Positions 22,102 through 32,500 of a stretch of 64,000 nucleotides of DNA are shown here, piece by piece (positions within the stretch are counted from its first letter, which is position 1; the number at the start of each line of letters is the position of its first letter). The DNA is from Marvania coccoides (taxonomy: Eukaryota; Chlorophyta; Trebouxiophyceae; Chlorellales; Chlorellaceae). The DNA lies in the NCBI GenBank assembly GCA_963854735.1, contig OY978104.1:992001-1056000 (forward strand), written 5' to 3'. The position numbers and the translations under genes are program-made. The notes beneath the pieces are model-generated. The model was not told where the DNA came from. It searched no databases and worked only from the letters and a program-made list of their open reading frames with translations.

Positions 22102-23917
22102 ATGGGATCCGACCAAGCGGAAATAATCCTCTTTCACACCACCTTTGCTGCGACTGTGAAAATTCGCTCCGATACCAAAAATATTAAACACATCCTCACC
22201 ACCAAGAAAATTCAATATGAGGACGTACGTGCACCAGCTGGTTCAATGACGACTTGCCCATTCGAAGCTCGTTCTTCACTGTGAAGCCGTCGGCGAGGCC
22301 CATGTGACGGCTTCTTTAAATTAAATCTTAATTTAATTTAATTGGTTGATGTGCAGGTCGACCTGTCTGAGCAGCCTTACCGGAGGCGGGACATGCTAGC
22401 TGGCAGCGACGACAGCTTTGCTCTCCCACAGCTTCACGTCAACGGCCGATTCATAGGTAGGCATGCATCACCCGCCGCCCAACTGCCGACGATCTTTTGT
22501 TTACTCACAAGCTCTCATTCTTTTCTTCGCAGGCACCGTTGACGACATTCAAGAGTTTGAGGACTTTGGCGAGCTCGACCAGATCCTCCAAGGGGTGTCC
22601 CCTGCTGACGTGTTGGCAGCAGACGCGCTTGCAGCAGAAGCAGCGGCGTTGGCGTTAATCGCCGCAGAGGAGGCATCAGAATCAGAAGAAGAGGAGGAGG
22701 CAGAAGAAGAAGAGTTACAGGAGGGAGACGAGGAGCAGGAAGGAGAAGCGGAGCTTGTCGCAGTTGCAGCAGCGGCAGTTGGCGGAGCAGCAGCAGCAGC
22801 GTTCAGTGCAGCTGCAGTAGCAGCAGCAGTCGGCGGTGAGGCAGTGCCAGCAGCAGACGACGCATTTGAGACAGCCTCCGAAGGAGAGTTACAAGAGGTC
22901 TTGGTTGCGGTTACGCCTGGGGCACCGAACGGCTTGCAGCAAGGGGATCACCAGCAACTTGCCGTCTCGTTTGAGCCTCGCGAGTTTTCGCTCGTTTTTA
23001 CGCCATCTGGAGCCAAACCAGAGGAGGAGGAGCAGCTCTCGTTGGTGCTTGAGCCGCAGGAGTTCTTTGTCGCGTTTACAGAAGCAGAGAACGGCGAAAA
23101 GGTCACGCTTTCGCTGGAGCCGCAGTACGTAGCGGTATCGCTGATAAAAGCAGCTGACGCATCGCCGCGGAGGCTGTCTGTAGCGTTTGAACCGCGCGAC
23201 CTCGCACTCGTGCTTTCGCCTGTCGCAGCAGCGGCGGACGAGCCTGTGGTTGCATTTTTATTTTCGGTGACGGCGGGAGGAAACGTCGCAGTCGAGATCA
23301 AGGAAGCAGCTGGCGCGGACGTAGAAGCGCCGCCGCCGCAGCAGCAAGAAGAGGAGGTTGCCGTAGAACTCAAGGCAGCGCCAGCAGGAGATCTCCGGGA
23401 GGTGCTTGTGTTGATTAAGCCGCGGAAGGCAGCGGAGCTTGTAGCGCCTGAAGGAGGCAGCTTGCCAGCTCAAGAGGAGGCAGAACAACCCCCCGAGGTT
23501 GCTGTGGTGATTTCACCGGCAGCTAAGGAGGATTCTCGCGAGGTGCAAGTGTACATCCAAACAGTAGCAGCAGCGGCTGTCGAACAAGCGCATTTGCAGG
23601 AGTCTGGCACCGCAGCAGAGGTGGCAGAGAAAGCGACGCCGAAGCGGAGGCCTGGATCGGGCGCGGAGCTCGCAGCAGCGGCGTTAGAAAAGGCGCTGTC
23701 GGGGCTGGCGGACACGCCGGAGCGGGAGCTTTCGAGGTACTATACAGCTGTCGAAGAGGTACTGCCTGACCATCCCGAAAGGGAGGTGGCAGTGGAAGCC
23801 AACGGCGAAGCGTCTGAAACCGTGCGACAGCTGCACTGGGCACCGCAGTGGCCAGAGGACACGCCAGCAGCAACAGCCGGCAGCAACGCAGCAGCAGCAG
23901 CATCTTCTTCCCTCTGA
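22102..23917 (+). CDS. SH3BGR-like thioredoxin-fold protein with long repetitive tail
   Basis: Exons 22102-22224, 22357-22456 and 22533-23917 give 535 residues. Residues 1-95 resemble the SH3BGRL/glutaredoxin-like fold: AEIILFHTTF strand, IKHILTTKKIQYEDVDLSE, then LPQLHVNGRFIGTVDDIQEF with the usual cis-Pro region (ALPQLHV). There is no CxxC, as in SH3BGRL, so redox activity is unlikely. An acidic Glu/Ala block (about 120-185) and a tandem series of 22-26-residue units follow (see 22910-23570). The tail from about residue 435 is charged with a helical stretch near LSRYYTAVEEVLPDHPE. The function of the tail is unknown. The stop is only 85 bp from the next start. Confidence 0.65.
22910..23570 (+). 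repeat. Tandem protein-coding repeat, beta-strand-like units
   Basis: At least five diverged in-frame units share the pattern (L/V)-x-(V/L)-x-(F/L)-EP-(R/Q)-(D/E)-x-(A/S)-(L/V)-V-(F/L). Examples are AVSFEPREFSLVFTP, LVLEPQEFFVAFTE, TLSLEPQYVAVSLIK and SVAFEPRDLALVLSP. They suggest paired beta strands joined by acidic or Ala/Pro linkers. Confidence 0.6.
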
Positions 23918-23968
23918 GCACTCCTACATCAGTGCTTCATCACCAAAACCCCTTTTTGTTTTAACTTC

Positions 23969-23986
23969 AATAAATTAAGCAATAAA
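23969..23986 (+). terminator. Putative polyadenylation signals
   Basis: Two AATAAA words (23969-23974 and 23981-23986) lie 52-69 bp after the SH3BGR-like stop and only 17-29 bp before the KDM8-like ATG. Confidence 0.5.
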
Positions 23987-24002
23987 TCGTCTATACGCAG
24001 CA

Positions 24003-25445
24003 ATGTTGTCCCTCTTGAAACCGACTAATTTTTGCCTTCACGACGTCGCCTCCCAGCTGGCGGCATCCCCAGAGTGGGCTGCCCTGGCAGCTGCGCTGCA
24101 CAAAACGCAGGGCGGGGGCCCCGCGGTGGCTGCGCTGGCTGCCCGCCTGCTGGCGGCGTGCCAAGCTGCGCTCCCCGGAGGCAGCAGCAGCAGCCCCAGC
24201 GGTGGAAGCGTCAAGGCGGGGCTGGCGGCGGCGCTGCAGGCGGTGACCTGGGAGAAGCTGCACTCTGGGGTGTGGAAGGATGTGCCTGAGGTGTGGAGGG
24301 ACGCCTACACGCTGGCCTGCGTCCTCACCGCCGCTTTGGAGAGGCGGCAGAGCCCAACCGCTGCTGCCGCCGTGCTGCGGCACCTGGACTGCGCTGCGTT
24401 GATGGGCGGGCCCGCGTTTCGCCCCGTGGTGGATGCCTTCATCGATAAAGTAATGGCAGAGCAACAACCGCAAGAAGAAAGTCGATCTCAAGAATCGTCC
24501 CAAGCCCCCGCCACTCGCCGTCCGCCTTTGCCTCCATTAGGCGAGAATCCCCCCATCCCAGTGCCGTTGCCGCCGCGTTCGCTGGGCCCTCGCGGGCAGG
24601 CGGTGTCTGAGGAGGAGCTGCCTTCTCTGGACACCTTTGCAGCGCGCTACATGGGCTCTTCCCCGGTAGTCGTGTCTGGCGCTATGGCGGAGTGGCCGGC
24701 GCTGCAGCAGTGGCGCTCCCCTGAGTACCTCCTGGCTGTGGCCGGACCCCGCACGGTCCCTGTGGAAGTAGGGAGGAGCTACATGGAGGAAGGATGGGCC
24801 CAGCAGCTGATGCTGTTCTCCGAGCTTGTGCAGCGCCACCTCCTGCCGCCGCCGGCAACAGCAGTTGCTACAGGGACAGAGGAGCCGCAGAGTGGCGCAG
24901 AACTATATGAACGCAACCCAGATAGACCCTCAGACTGTGTATACATGGCGCAGCATGATTTGTTGTCTCAAATTCCAGCGTTGGGTCGGGACGTGCTGTG
25001 TCCCGAGTACACGTGCTTAGGGCATGCGCTACGTGCTGTGAACGTCTGGATTGGGCCTGCTGGGACCGTGACGCCCCCTCACACCGACCCTGCGCAGAAC
25101 CTGCTGTGCCAGGTGGTTGGAAGAAAGTACGTGAGGCTGTATACGCCAGAGCAAACGCGTGCGCTCTACCCCGACGAGTGAGTGGGTTTTTCTTCTCATG
25201 GCGTGTGATTTTTATTTTTTTTCTCAATTGCCATTTCCCTCCAATGCAGAACGTCGGTGCTGACCGCAAACACGAGTCCGGTGGACGTTGATTCCCCAGA
25301 CGATGCCACCTTCCCGCTGTTTGCCGCCGCGCCCTTTTTCGACTGCATCCTTGAGCCCGGACAGATGCTCTACATCCCTGCTGGGTGGTGGCACTACGTG
25401 AAGTCGCTCTCCACCTCCATCAGCGTCAATTTCTGGTGGGAATGA
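24003..25445 (+). CDS. JmjC-domain oxygenase, KDM8/JMJ30 type
   Basis: Fe(II)/2-oxoglutarate-dependent protein hydroxylase or demethylase; plant JMJ30/JMJD5 is the closest group I recognise. Exons 24003-25177 and 25250-25445 give 456 residues. The N-terminal 190 residues are Ala-rich helical, followed by a Pro-rich linker, as in KDM8. The JmjC domain runs from about residue 200 to the end. The iron site is TPPHTDPAQN (His about 360, Asp about 362) and GWWHYVKSLSTSISVNFWW (His about 440). The strand LYIPAGWWHYV is typical. Ending on NFWWE right after the last strand also fits KDM8. The ATG follows ACGCAG, which could be a splice acceptor, so an extra 5' exon or a shared transcript with the upstream gene is possible. 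Confidence 0.85.
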
Positions 25446-25658
25446 GCCTGCCCGCTTTTCCTTTAATGTTTTCCCCCTTCTTTCTTTAGTGAGACTCGTT
25501 GCCATCAGCTAGCTCCTAGTTGTTTATACGTATCCCCCCCCCCCCCTCGATTGTCGTCAAGAAATCAAATTAAAGTATTTTTTTTTCGCACGGTAACTGC
25601 TGCTGTAAAATCTATTAGTCATTCAGTTTCAAGTCAAAAAGAGTCTAGCTGGTAGCCA

Positions 25659-26626
25659 TCATGCGAGCAAACCTAGCGCCATCATGTACTTGTTCAATGC
25701 TATCGTAAAGGTCTCGAATCTGGACAGGAAATGAAGAGGATTGGATTTATAATCGGTAGTGAATGCAGCAGCTGCTGGAAATAAAATCAACCCCCGCAAG
25801 CAAAAAGCTACTCACAAGAACTGTTCTCCTGGTCTATACAGCGGGTTCTTCACCACCATCTCCACAAACAGGTGGGCGTAGATGTACCTGGAAAGCGAGT
25901 TATTGAAAAGTTTGAATATGAGCGTAAGAAACAAATTTGTTGTGGTCAACAATAAGTAATTGTAATAATCTCTGCAGGAGTCGCAGTTGTTTGAAGGGTC
26001 CCACTGTTTCGGTTAAATCAAGTCACAGTTCGAGGGGGTTTCCAGGGTTTTCCCACGGTGGATTTTCTGGAAATAGTTAAAAAGTAGTCGAATATATAGT
26101 CAGCACCTACCTCAGATGCTCCACCATGTCGCCCAGCGCTGGTGCCGTGTTGAGCACAAACTGACCGTTGCAAAGTTAGAAAAGCGTCAGATACCGGGAT
26201 GTCATCATTTAATTCATTCTTGAGCGCACGCTCTTTTTTAAATTATCTCACCTTCAGCCCTGACGGCGACTCGAAAAAATGCAGCTTGTAGGTGTCGGTT
26301 TTAAATGAATGAAAAGTGCTGCCGTCGCCAATTCTCGAGGGGGCGCCCATCTGCTGCTTTTTGGTGCTGCAGTGAAGGAAAAAAAATTGAGAGGGTTGGC
26401 AGGAGCAAAATTTCGAACTGGGGGCGTAGGAGTGAATGCATAGAGCTCACGATTTGGGGCTGATTGCCGTTGAAAAAGCTTTCATGGACCACACCATTCC
26501 AAACATCAGTTTGAACTCCTCCCCCATGCTGCCGGCGCCCTGCTGGACGGGGCGGGGCCTCGCCCATTCATGGTAATATTCACAGACGCCGTCCCGGTTG
26601 AAGACGTAAAATGTAAAGCAGCTCAT
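25659..26626 (-). CDS. TRAPPC1: TRAPP complex subunit Bet5/TRAPPC1
   Basis: Longin-fold subunit of the TRAPP tethering complexes that activate Rab1/Ypt1 between ER and Golgi. The gene is split into five short exons: 26451-26626, 26252-26366, 26111-26160, 25816-25887 and 25659-25719. All boundaries are GT-AG and every phase joins, giving 157 residues (human TRAPPC1 is 145). Conserved stretches in order: FYVFNRDGVCEYYHEW, EEFKLMFGMVWSMKAF, DTYKLHFFESPSGLKFV, LRYIYAHLFVEMVVKNPLY and FETFTIALNKYMMALG. No single frame is long, so the gene is easily missed. It is convergent with the KDM8-like gene. Confidence 0.9.
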
Positions 26627-27074
26627 CCTGTTTTTGTTTGCAAAGGAACCACGCGCCGGAGCTTTAGATCACGCCTAATTATGATTCTAAAAAAAGTTTG
26701 GATTTTAGTTTTGCAATGTTAAGCTTGCGCGTGTAGATCTCCCCCAAGATCGTCTCAAGATCAGGTAGTTATGCTCAGCAAACAAACCTGTTTTTAATTT
26801 ATTAAAGCACCTCTTGAGTCGGGTGCCAAAAATCGAAAAAAGATGCACCCTGGAGGCGTGTGAACTCGTTCAAAGTTTACATTCAATTCTAATATTAGAG
26901 AAACAGTGTTCTCATCGCATTTTAAAGAGCGGCACCCTTGGATTTGGGTCTCAAAGCCATTTGTTCAATTTAAAAACCCAAACGTTTGCCTTCGCAGCAG
27001 CAGCGCGCCGCATTGAGTGGTATACCCCACCACGTACTACCACCAAAACCCCCAGCACCACCAACCCAGCAACC
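26627..27074. promoter_or_regulatory. Divergent intergenic region
   Basis: 448 bp between the TRAPPC1 and LITAF-like start codons, AT-rich. A CA-rich segment (about 27030-27070, CCACCACGTACTACCACC-type) lies just ahead of the LITAF-like ATG and probably forms its 5' UTR. Confidence 0.4.
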
Positions 27075-28009
27075 ATGGGATCCAACGCTCCTGAAAAGCC
27101 AGATGCTCCGCCGGCGCCGCCTTGTGGTGCTTACCCCCAGCCCATCTACCCATCGCTGTACGACCAGCCGGCCCCTGTGGCCACTGGCCAGCCTATCTTC
27201 ACGCAGCAGCCTTTCGGCGCTCCCCCTGCTCCTGCTCCTTACCAATTCCCACCTTCGCCCACGTTCACTTCTCCTCCGGCTGTGATTGGAATGAAGGTGC
27301 GTAACGGAAGGTTTCATAAAACCCATTTTTGTTTGCACTTCGGAGAGTTTGCATGGCAGCGGGAGGAAGTTCAAATAGAAACAACGCAATTTTTTTTTCA
27401 AATAAAATATATGAAATTGATTGAAGCTGAAAATACGAAATTTTGGAATGCAGGTGGGCCCTCCTCGGGCCAACCCGCAGCCCGGCATGGTGATCATCGG
27501 GTGGGAGATAACGCCGAGGAACCAAGACGTCGGGTGCTGCAAGTGCGAAACGCTGTCCACGACAGGTAACATAAAAAATAGTAAATACATAAATGCATAC
27601 ACCCCCTGGGGACTCTTAAATTTTAATTTTCTAAATAAGACGAGCTTAATTATCCTCGGAGCATACTGTGCATATGAATAAACACATTACAGAGTTTGAA
27701 GTCCACAAATTTCAATTCAATTCAAGTATTGGAGATTCTTTTTCACAAATTTCCATGCTTCTATATCATATAGTTTGTGCTGTTCTTGGCTTTCTCTTAA
27801 TTTCTAAATCATTCTTCAAATTGTGCAAATATTTATCTGCAGGCTGGATCGTTGTCATCATCCTGGCCATCTGCTTCTGGCCGCTGGCCTTCATCCCCTG
27901 CCTGATGGACGACTGCCACGAACCGCAGCAGCGCCCCATTTACGGCTACCCCAACCAGCCTTCAGCAGGGCCTCCAGTTGGAGCAACGCCCCCCGCTGTG
28001 GCCCCTTAG
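27075..28009 (+). CDS. LITAF-like zinc-ribbon membrane protein
   Basis: Exons 27075-27296, 27454-27565 and 27843-28009 give 166 residues. The N-terminal 75 residues are Pro-rich with PxY-type motifs (YPQPIYPSLYD), as in LITAF proteins that bind WW/ESCRT partners. The core has a first CxxC (GCCKCETLSTT), a hydrophobic membrane-inserted stretch (WIVVIILAICFWPLAFIPC), then MDDCHEP. The second zinc-binding half normally reads CPxC; here only DCH is present, so metal binding may be altered. A Gly/Pro/Tyr-rich tail follows. Intron 2 contains a copy of the dispersed repeat (27602-27677). Family call is moderate because of the missing second CxxC. Confidence 0.55.
27602..27677 (+). repeat. Dispersed 75-bp repeat, copy A
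   Basis: In intron 2 of the LITAF-like gene. It starts CCCCCTGGGGACTCTTAAAT and ends with ATTATCCTCGGAG and GCATA-TGA-like words. It matches copies at 28101-28171 (inverted) and 56764-56839. Confidence 0.75.
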
Positions 28010-28100
28010 CACTAATACTGCAGGGGTCCCCAAAATCACGGTTTTCAAACTTCTCTTTTTCATATAAATCTTTCAAATTTTTTCTCCTTCAGTTTTTTTC

Positions 28101-28171
28101 ATCGTATGCCCAATATACTCGAGAGGATAATTAAGCTCGTCTCGTTTTAGAAAAACAAAGAGTCCCCAGGT
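28101..28171 (-). repeat. Dispersed 75-bp repeat, copy B
   Basis: Reverse-complement copy of the 27602 element. On the minus strand it reads CCTGGGGACTCTTTG, then ACGAGCTTAATTATCCTC, then GAGTATATTGGGCATACGA. The segment GACGAGCTTAATTATCCTC is identical to copy A. Confidence 0.75.
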
Positions 28172-28500
28172 TTGAATGTTGGCGTCAACGTCGGCAGTGC
28201 ATGAATTCTTTCCTTTTCTTCTTCTTTTCAGAAGACCTCGGGATCTTGCTACAAGTTCGTACTTCCCTTAATATTTTTTTCACCTTGCGCCAAGTTTGTT
28301 AGTTTTTTTGTTAGAACGAACCCCACTCATTTGACTCGAGCACCATTTTTTCACGGCGCGCAGCGTCCTGTAATGATACCACAGAAACGCGTGTTCTTCA
28401 CACTGACCCAGTGCCTAGGCTAGTTGACAACCTTGCAAAAAAATTCTGGAGATGGCCATGACATAAACTCATGTCATTTACTTGCAAATGGCCCGATTCA

Positions 28501-28795
28501 GGTTTCAGGTTTTCAAATGGTTGCAACGTCTACTACAGAGGGTACCCCTAAAGAGACCCGCAAGGCGACGTGCCACCCCCGCCACAGTAAGGCGGAGTGC
28601 CCCTTCCACCCGCCAGATCAACCTCAGCTCCTGGGAGTGTACGACACAGCAGCCCCATGGTTTCAAGTTTCAGGTTTTACATATTGGTGTAACGTCTACT
28701 ACCGAAGTCGCCCCTATAGAGAACCGCAAGTCGACGTGCCACAAACCCCGCCACAGTAAGGCAGAGCCCCCCTTCCATCCGCCGGATCAACCTCA
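28501..28795 (+). repeat. Diverged direct repeat, two units of about 127 bp
   Basis: Unit 1 (28501-28627) and unit 2 (about 28666-28795) share AACGTCTACTAC, GACGTGCCAC, CCGCCACAGTAAGGC and GATCAACCTCAG in the same order. Identity by eye is roughly 80 percent. I see no coding role. Confidence 0.75.
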
Positions 28796-29063
28796 GTCAT
28801 CAGTAATCCTCATGGTAAAAGCTAAAAACAGCTCGCCGCCCACAGATAAGGCTGTTGCATCAAGACAAAATACATTTGCATTGTTTTAGAGACAAATTGG
28901 AGACAGTATTTATATCAGGCCCGGCCAGGGCAACTATTTAAAACCTAAAGCACACCACATAAAACAACAGAAAATATTTTAAGATTTTAAGACCTCTCTA
29001 CTTTACTTTAGAATAATACCTTTTCACAAAGCAGACATATACCTTTCTTTTTCAAACAGTCAT

Positions 29064-29103
29064 ATTTGTCAGGTTCTTCAAAAATTTGTCAGGTTCTTCA
29101 AAA
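29064..29103 (+). repeat. 20-bp tandem duplication
   Basis: The word ATTTGTCAGGTTCTTCAAAA occurs twice back to back with no mismatch. Confidence 0.9.
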
Positions 29104-29556
29104 AGATGTGCCCCCCTAAAGTAAGTAGCTTCGCGTGAAAACGCCGAGAATGCTCTCAGTGACACTTTGAAACGTCTGATTATAAAAAGGCGAGTGAGTA
29201 TACGAGAGTTGAGATTGAAGAACTGGGCAAGGATTGATTAGATGAAATATTACTCGACCTATTCGTCACATTGTTTCTGCTGTCTATTGTCGCAGGTCGG
29301 AATAAGGAGCCTTAAAAATGCCCGGACTGTTCTGGTTTCGCGGTTCGAGGAGTGACGTGGATTCTACAACCTGAGACATCAATCAAAATGTTGAACACGG
29401 AATGCCACAAGCATCAGGTAAAAGTGATGCCTATTTATTTAGGAAGTCGTTTATTTCAGCTGGGAAGATAAATCACCAAAGGTGACGCACCGATTTTTTT
29501 GGTATGGTTTGCTGCAGGGGGAAAGCCGGCGGAAGGGCGCCGCACTTCCCACACGA

Positions 29557-32500
29557 ATGCTGTGCCTGGCGGTGGTTGCCTTCCTCCCTGTCCACGTCAA
29601 TGGATATGTGAGTGGCTCTTCCTTCCCTCCTCAGATTTGTATAAATGCATAACGCATTTTGTAACGCTGCAGTGCTTCTGTCTGACGTGTACACCTGCCA
29701 ACTGTGCTCGGTGCACATCATCCTCGCGCGATGTATGTACTCAGGTAAGGACCAGAATGTAGAGGAGCTACTGTGGAATCGAGCTCGCAATTAAATGTGG
29801 CATACATGTTGAGGACAGAGATAAAGATTGCTGGGTGTTGCGCTCCGTTGACGCCTTAACCAATTCACGTTGTCCTAATTTGTCTTCCCTAATGTTGCGC
29901 AGTGCCGACAAGGGTACACCCTCATCGGAAATTCATGTGAAGAGTGCCTCCCGAATTGCACCAATTGCGATGGCGAAGTTGGGCAATGCAACAAGGTACA
30001 TGTACAGCCTTTTTGGTTGGTTTCATTAAAATGTTGCCTTTCTTGCCTTATTTCAAACTATTCGTTGCCAAAATTTTGCTGTTATATTCTTACATGTCTC
30101 AATTTTCCTTATGCCAGTGCTCTGGTGGGTTTGAGCTCACCAGCCCGTCCACCTGCAATATTTTCCCCGCGTCGTGCTCAGAGTACTGCCGGGAGTGCAT
30201 TTTTGGAGTATGCGCAAAGGTGAGAACACTATTATGTATTTTATTTGCTGGTTCGTACCGCGTTTCGTACCGCGAATTCCAAGAAAAATAATATAATTTG
30301 ATGCCCGCCAATTTGCTGAAAATAGTTGCTGTCTTTGCTGTCTGCAGTGCCTCTCTGGATTCTATCTTTCTGGCAGCACATGCCTTCCATGCGAAGAGTC
30401 GGGCTGTGCAAGGTGCGACTCTGCCCCTTCTGAGTGCACCCAAGCTCTCTCTGGGTACGAGCTTCTTGACGATGGCAGCGTCACTCCCTGCTCGTGCACC
30501 GCAATTACCTCCCCAACGGTGAGAATAATGTGCCAGTATTGTAAAAATATTTTATGGACAGCTGAGCTTAAATAGCTGTAAAATGTTTACGTGATAGTTT
30601 GCTGACGTTGATTGGAGAAAATGCTTCAGGTTCTCACGTCCTTCGTACTCAACCCGGGCGTTTCTACCACAGCGCTATGCCCATTAGCAAGCAGCAGTAT
30701 CGTTATTGACACGAGTCTGGGGCGCCGCCTGCTGCAGCAGGATGCAGAATTCAAGCCCTCAAAATTTCCATGGAAGACACTGATGGATGTGGCACCCTGG
30801 CAACGTCGTCGTTTGAAGCAGGACGCGCTTGGAAGACTTGCCATTCGTTGCTGCGATGCGATGAAAGCGGCGGCGGCAATTTCTCAATATCCAGGTAAGC
30901 TAACTTTTTCTTAAATACAATAAAAAAAATGTATTAGTATTTCGTAAATATTATAGCAGAAATAACCATGCGCATATCCCACGAGTACTTCATTAAAAAA
31001 AAAACTAAAAAAACTCACTACCGTTTGCGCTTGTTTGCTGCAGTTCCTCCAGGTTACATCTGCTCGGCCACAGACCCAGTGTGCTCCCCTGAAACCGGCA
31101 AAATAAGCATCACCGCGACTCTCACCTTCAATGTGGAGAACCCCAAGCAGCTGCTGAAAGCGCAGGCTTGTGCTGCCACAGTGCAAGCTCTTTTGGGTGA
31201 TCTAGTCTTCCTTTGGCGATATTTTCCAACGGACGTTGCCCTGGTGGACAGCACGGCATCCCAACTGTATGATGACCCGCCACCTGCCGATTCTGAGCCT
31301 ACCATGGCATCGCCACCGCCGTCTGTCCCGTCACCACCGCCGCCCGTTTTATCGCCGCCGCCTCCTCCGCCTGACCAGTCGCCACCCCCCTTTCTTTTAT
31401 CGCCGCCACCACCTGCAGAGGACATTGCAGTAGAGTTGACATCCCTAGCCTCCTGGAACTTCCCTAGTCACGAGTACGGCGGATGTGGCGGCACAGAGCC
31501 AGGTTGTGGCTGCGTTAAACTTGTCTCTGGGACGCTCAACGGGCAGACCGTGGGTCCTGAGACGCATGCTATCGTGCTGCCAGAGGGAACGACGCGCCTA
31601 CAAGGCAGCGTAACGTTGGAGATGAACAATGGGGGCATTAGCGGTTGGGTTACGCCCGCTGTAGTCGTCCGCAGCTGGCTGCCTGCCGAGTCAGGCTGGT
31701 CGGCTCTCACCACTAACCTTCGAGTTGGAACATCTACCTTTACGCAAACATTTGACGAAGACGTTCCAGCCACTCTGCCTGGCGGCCGGGGATATTTAGT
31801 ATTTGTTTACGGCTACGAGCTGGATCCTCACGCCATTCCCAGCCGAACCAACTGGTACTCGTGCTCAAGGACTCCACGTTTTGGCGATGGCGACGACATC
31901 TCAAGCTGGTCGGATCGCATAATGTGGGAGGGGGCGAGGGATGGGAGGGTGGGGCGATCCCTTGGCGGAGCGGACCGACCTTCCACCGAGGCGTACTACT
32001 ACTGCAGCAACGATGCAGCGCGCACGAGCCTGCCCCAGTGCCCATGCAACCTGACGTCAACCGAGCAGTGCACTCCAGCTCAGTCAGAGAACACAATGGC
32101 TACCACTACCATTCTGATTACCCTAGAACCTCAAGTATGGCACAAAATATTTAAAAAAAATGCAAGCTATTTTTTTGCTCTTTCGCATCAAATAATGCCG
32201 CAAAGCTAACACTGTCGCTCATGCGGAAATGCAGATATCCCCCAAATTTTCGACCGCGTTCTCTGGGCTGAACTATTCAGGCCAGCTTTTTGGGATGACC
32301 GTAGCGATTTCTCAAGATGGTAAAACACTTGTTGTAGGCGTATCCGGCCCAGATGAAGTCATCAGGGATCCAGGTGCCGCTTATGTCTTTACAAATTCGG
32401 AAACTGGATGGGATGCCGGGGTTCGCCTTCTCTTGCCCCTAGATGCGAAATTGGGCAATCTTGTGGCGGTTGATATATCTGCCGATGGATCTACAATTGT

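Larger units (their letters stand above)
28010..29556. other. Gene-poor accessory region
   Basis: 1.5 kb between the LITAF-like stop and the surface-protein start. It holds dispersed repeat copy B (28101-28171), a diverged tandem duplication (28501-28795) and a 20-bp tandem duplication (29064-29103). No convincing coding frame. Confidence 0.6.

Noticed and set aside
28501..29103. Possible CRISPR array
   Set aside because: Only two diverged units each, no regular spacers and no cas genes; the sequence is eukaryotic.
30630..30894. Alternative frame in exon 6 of the surface-protein gene
   Set aside because: The other frame has a Cys/Gly-rich stretch, but only the chosen frame joins exons 5 and 7 in phase and contains GRRLLQQ. 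Some doubt remains.
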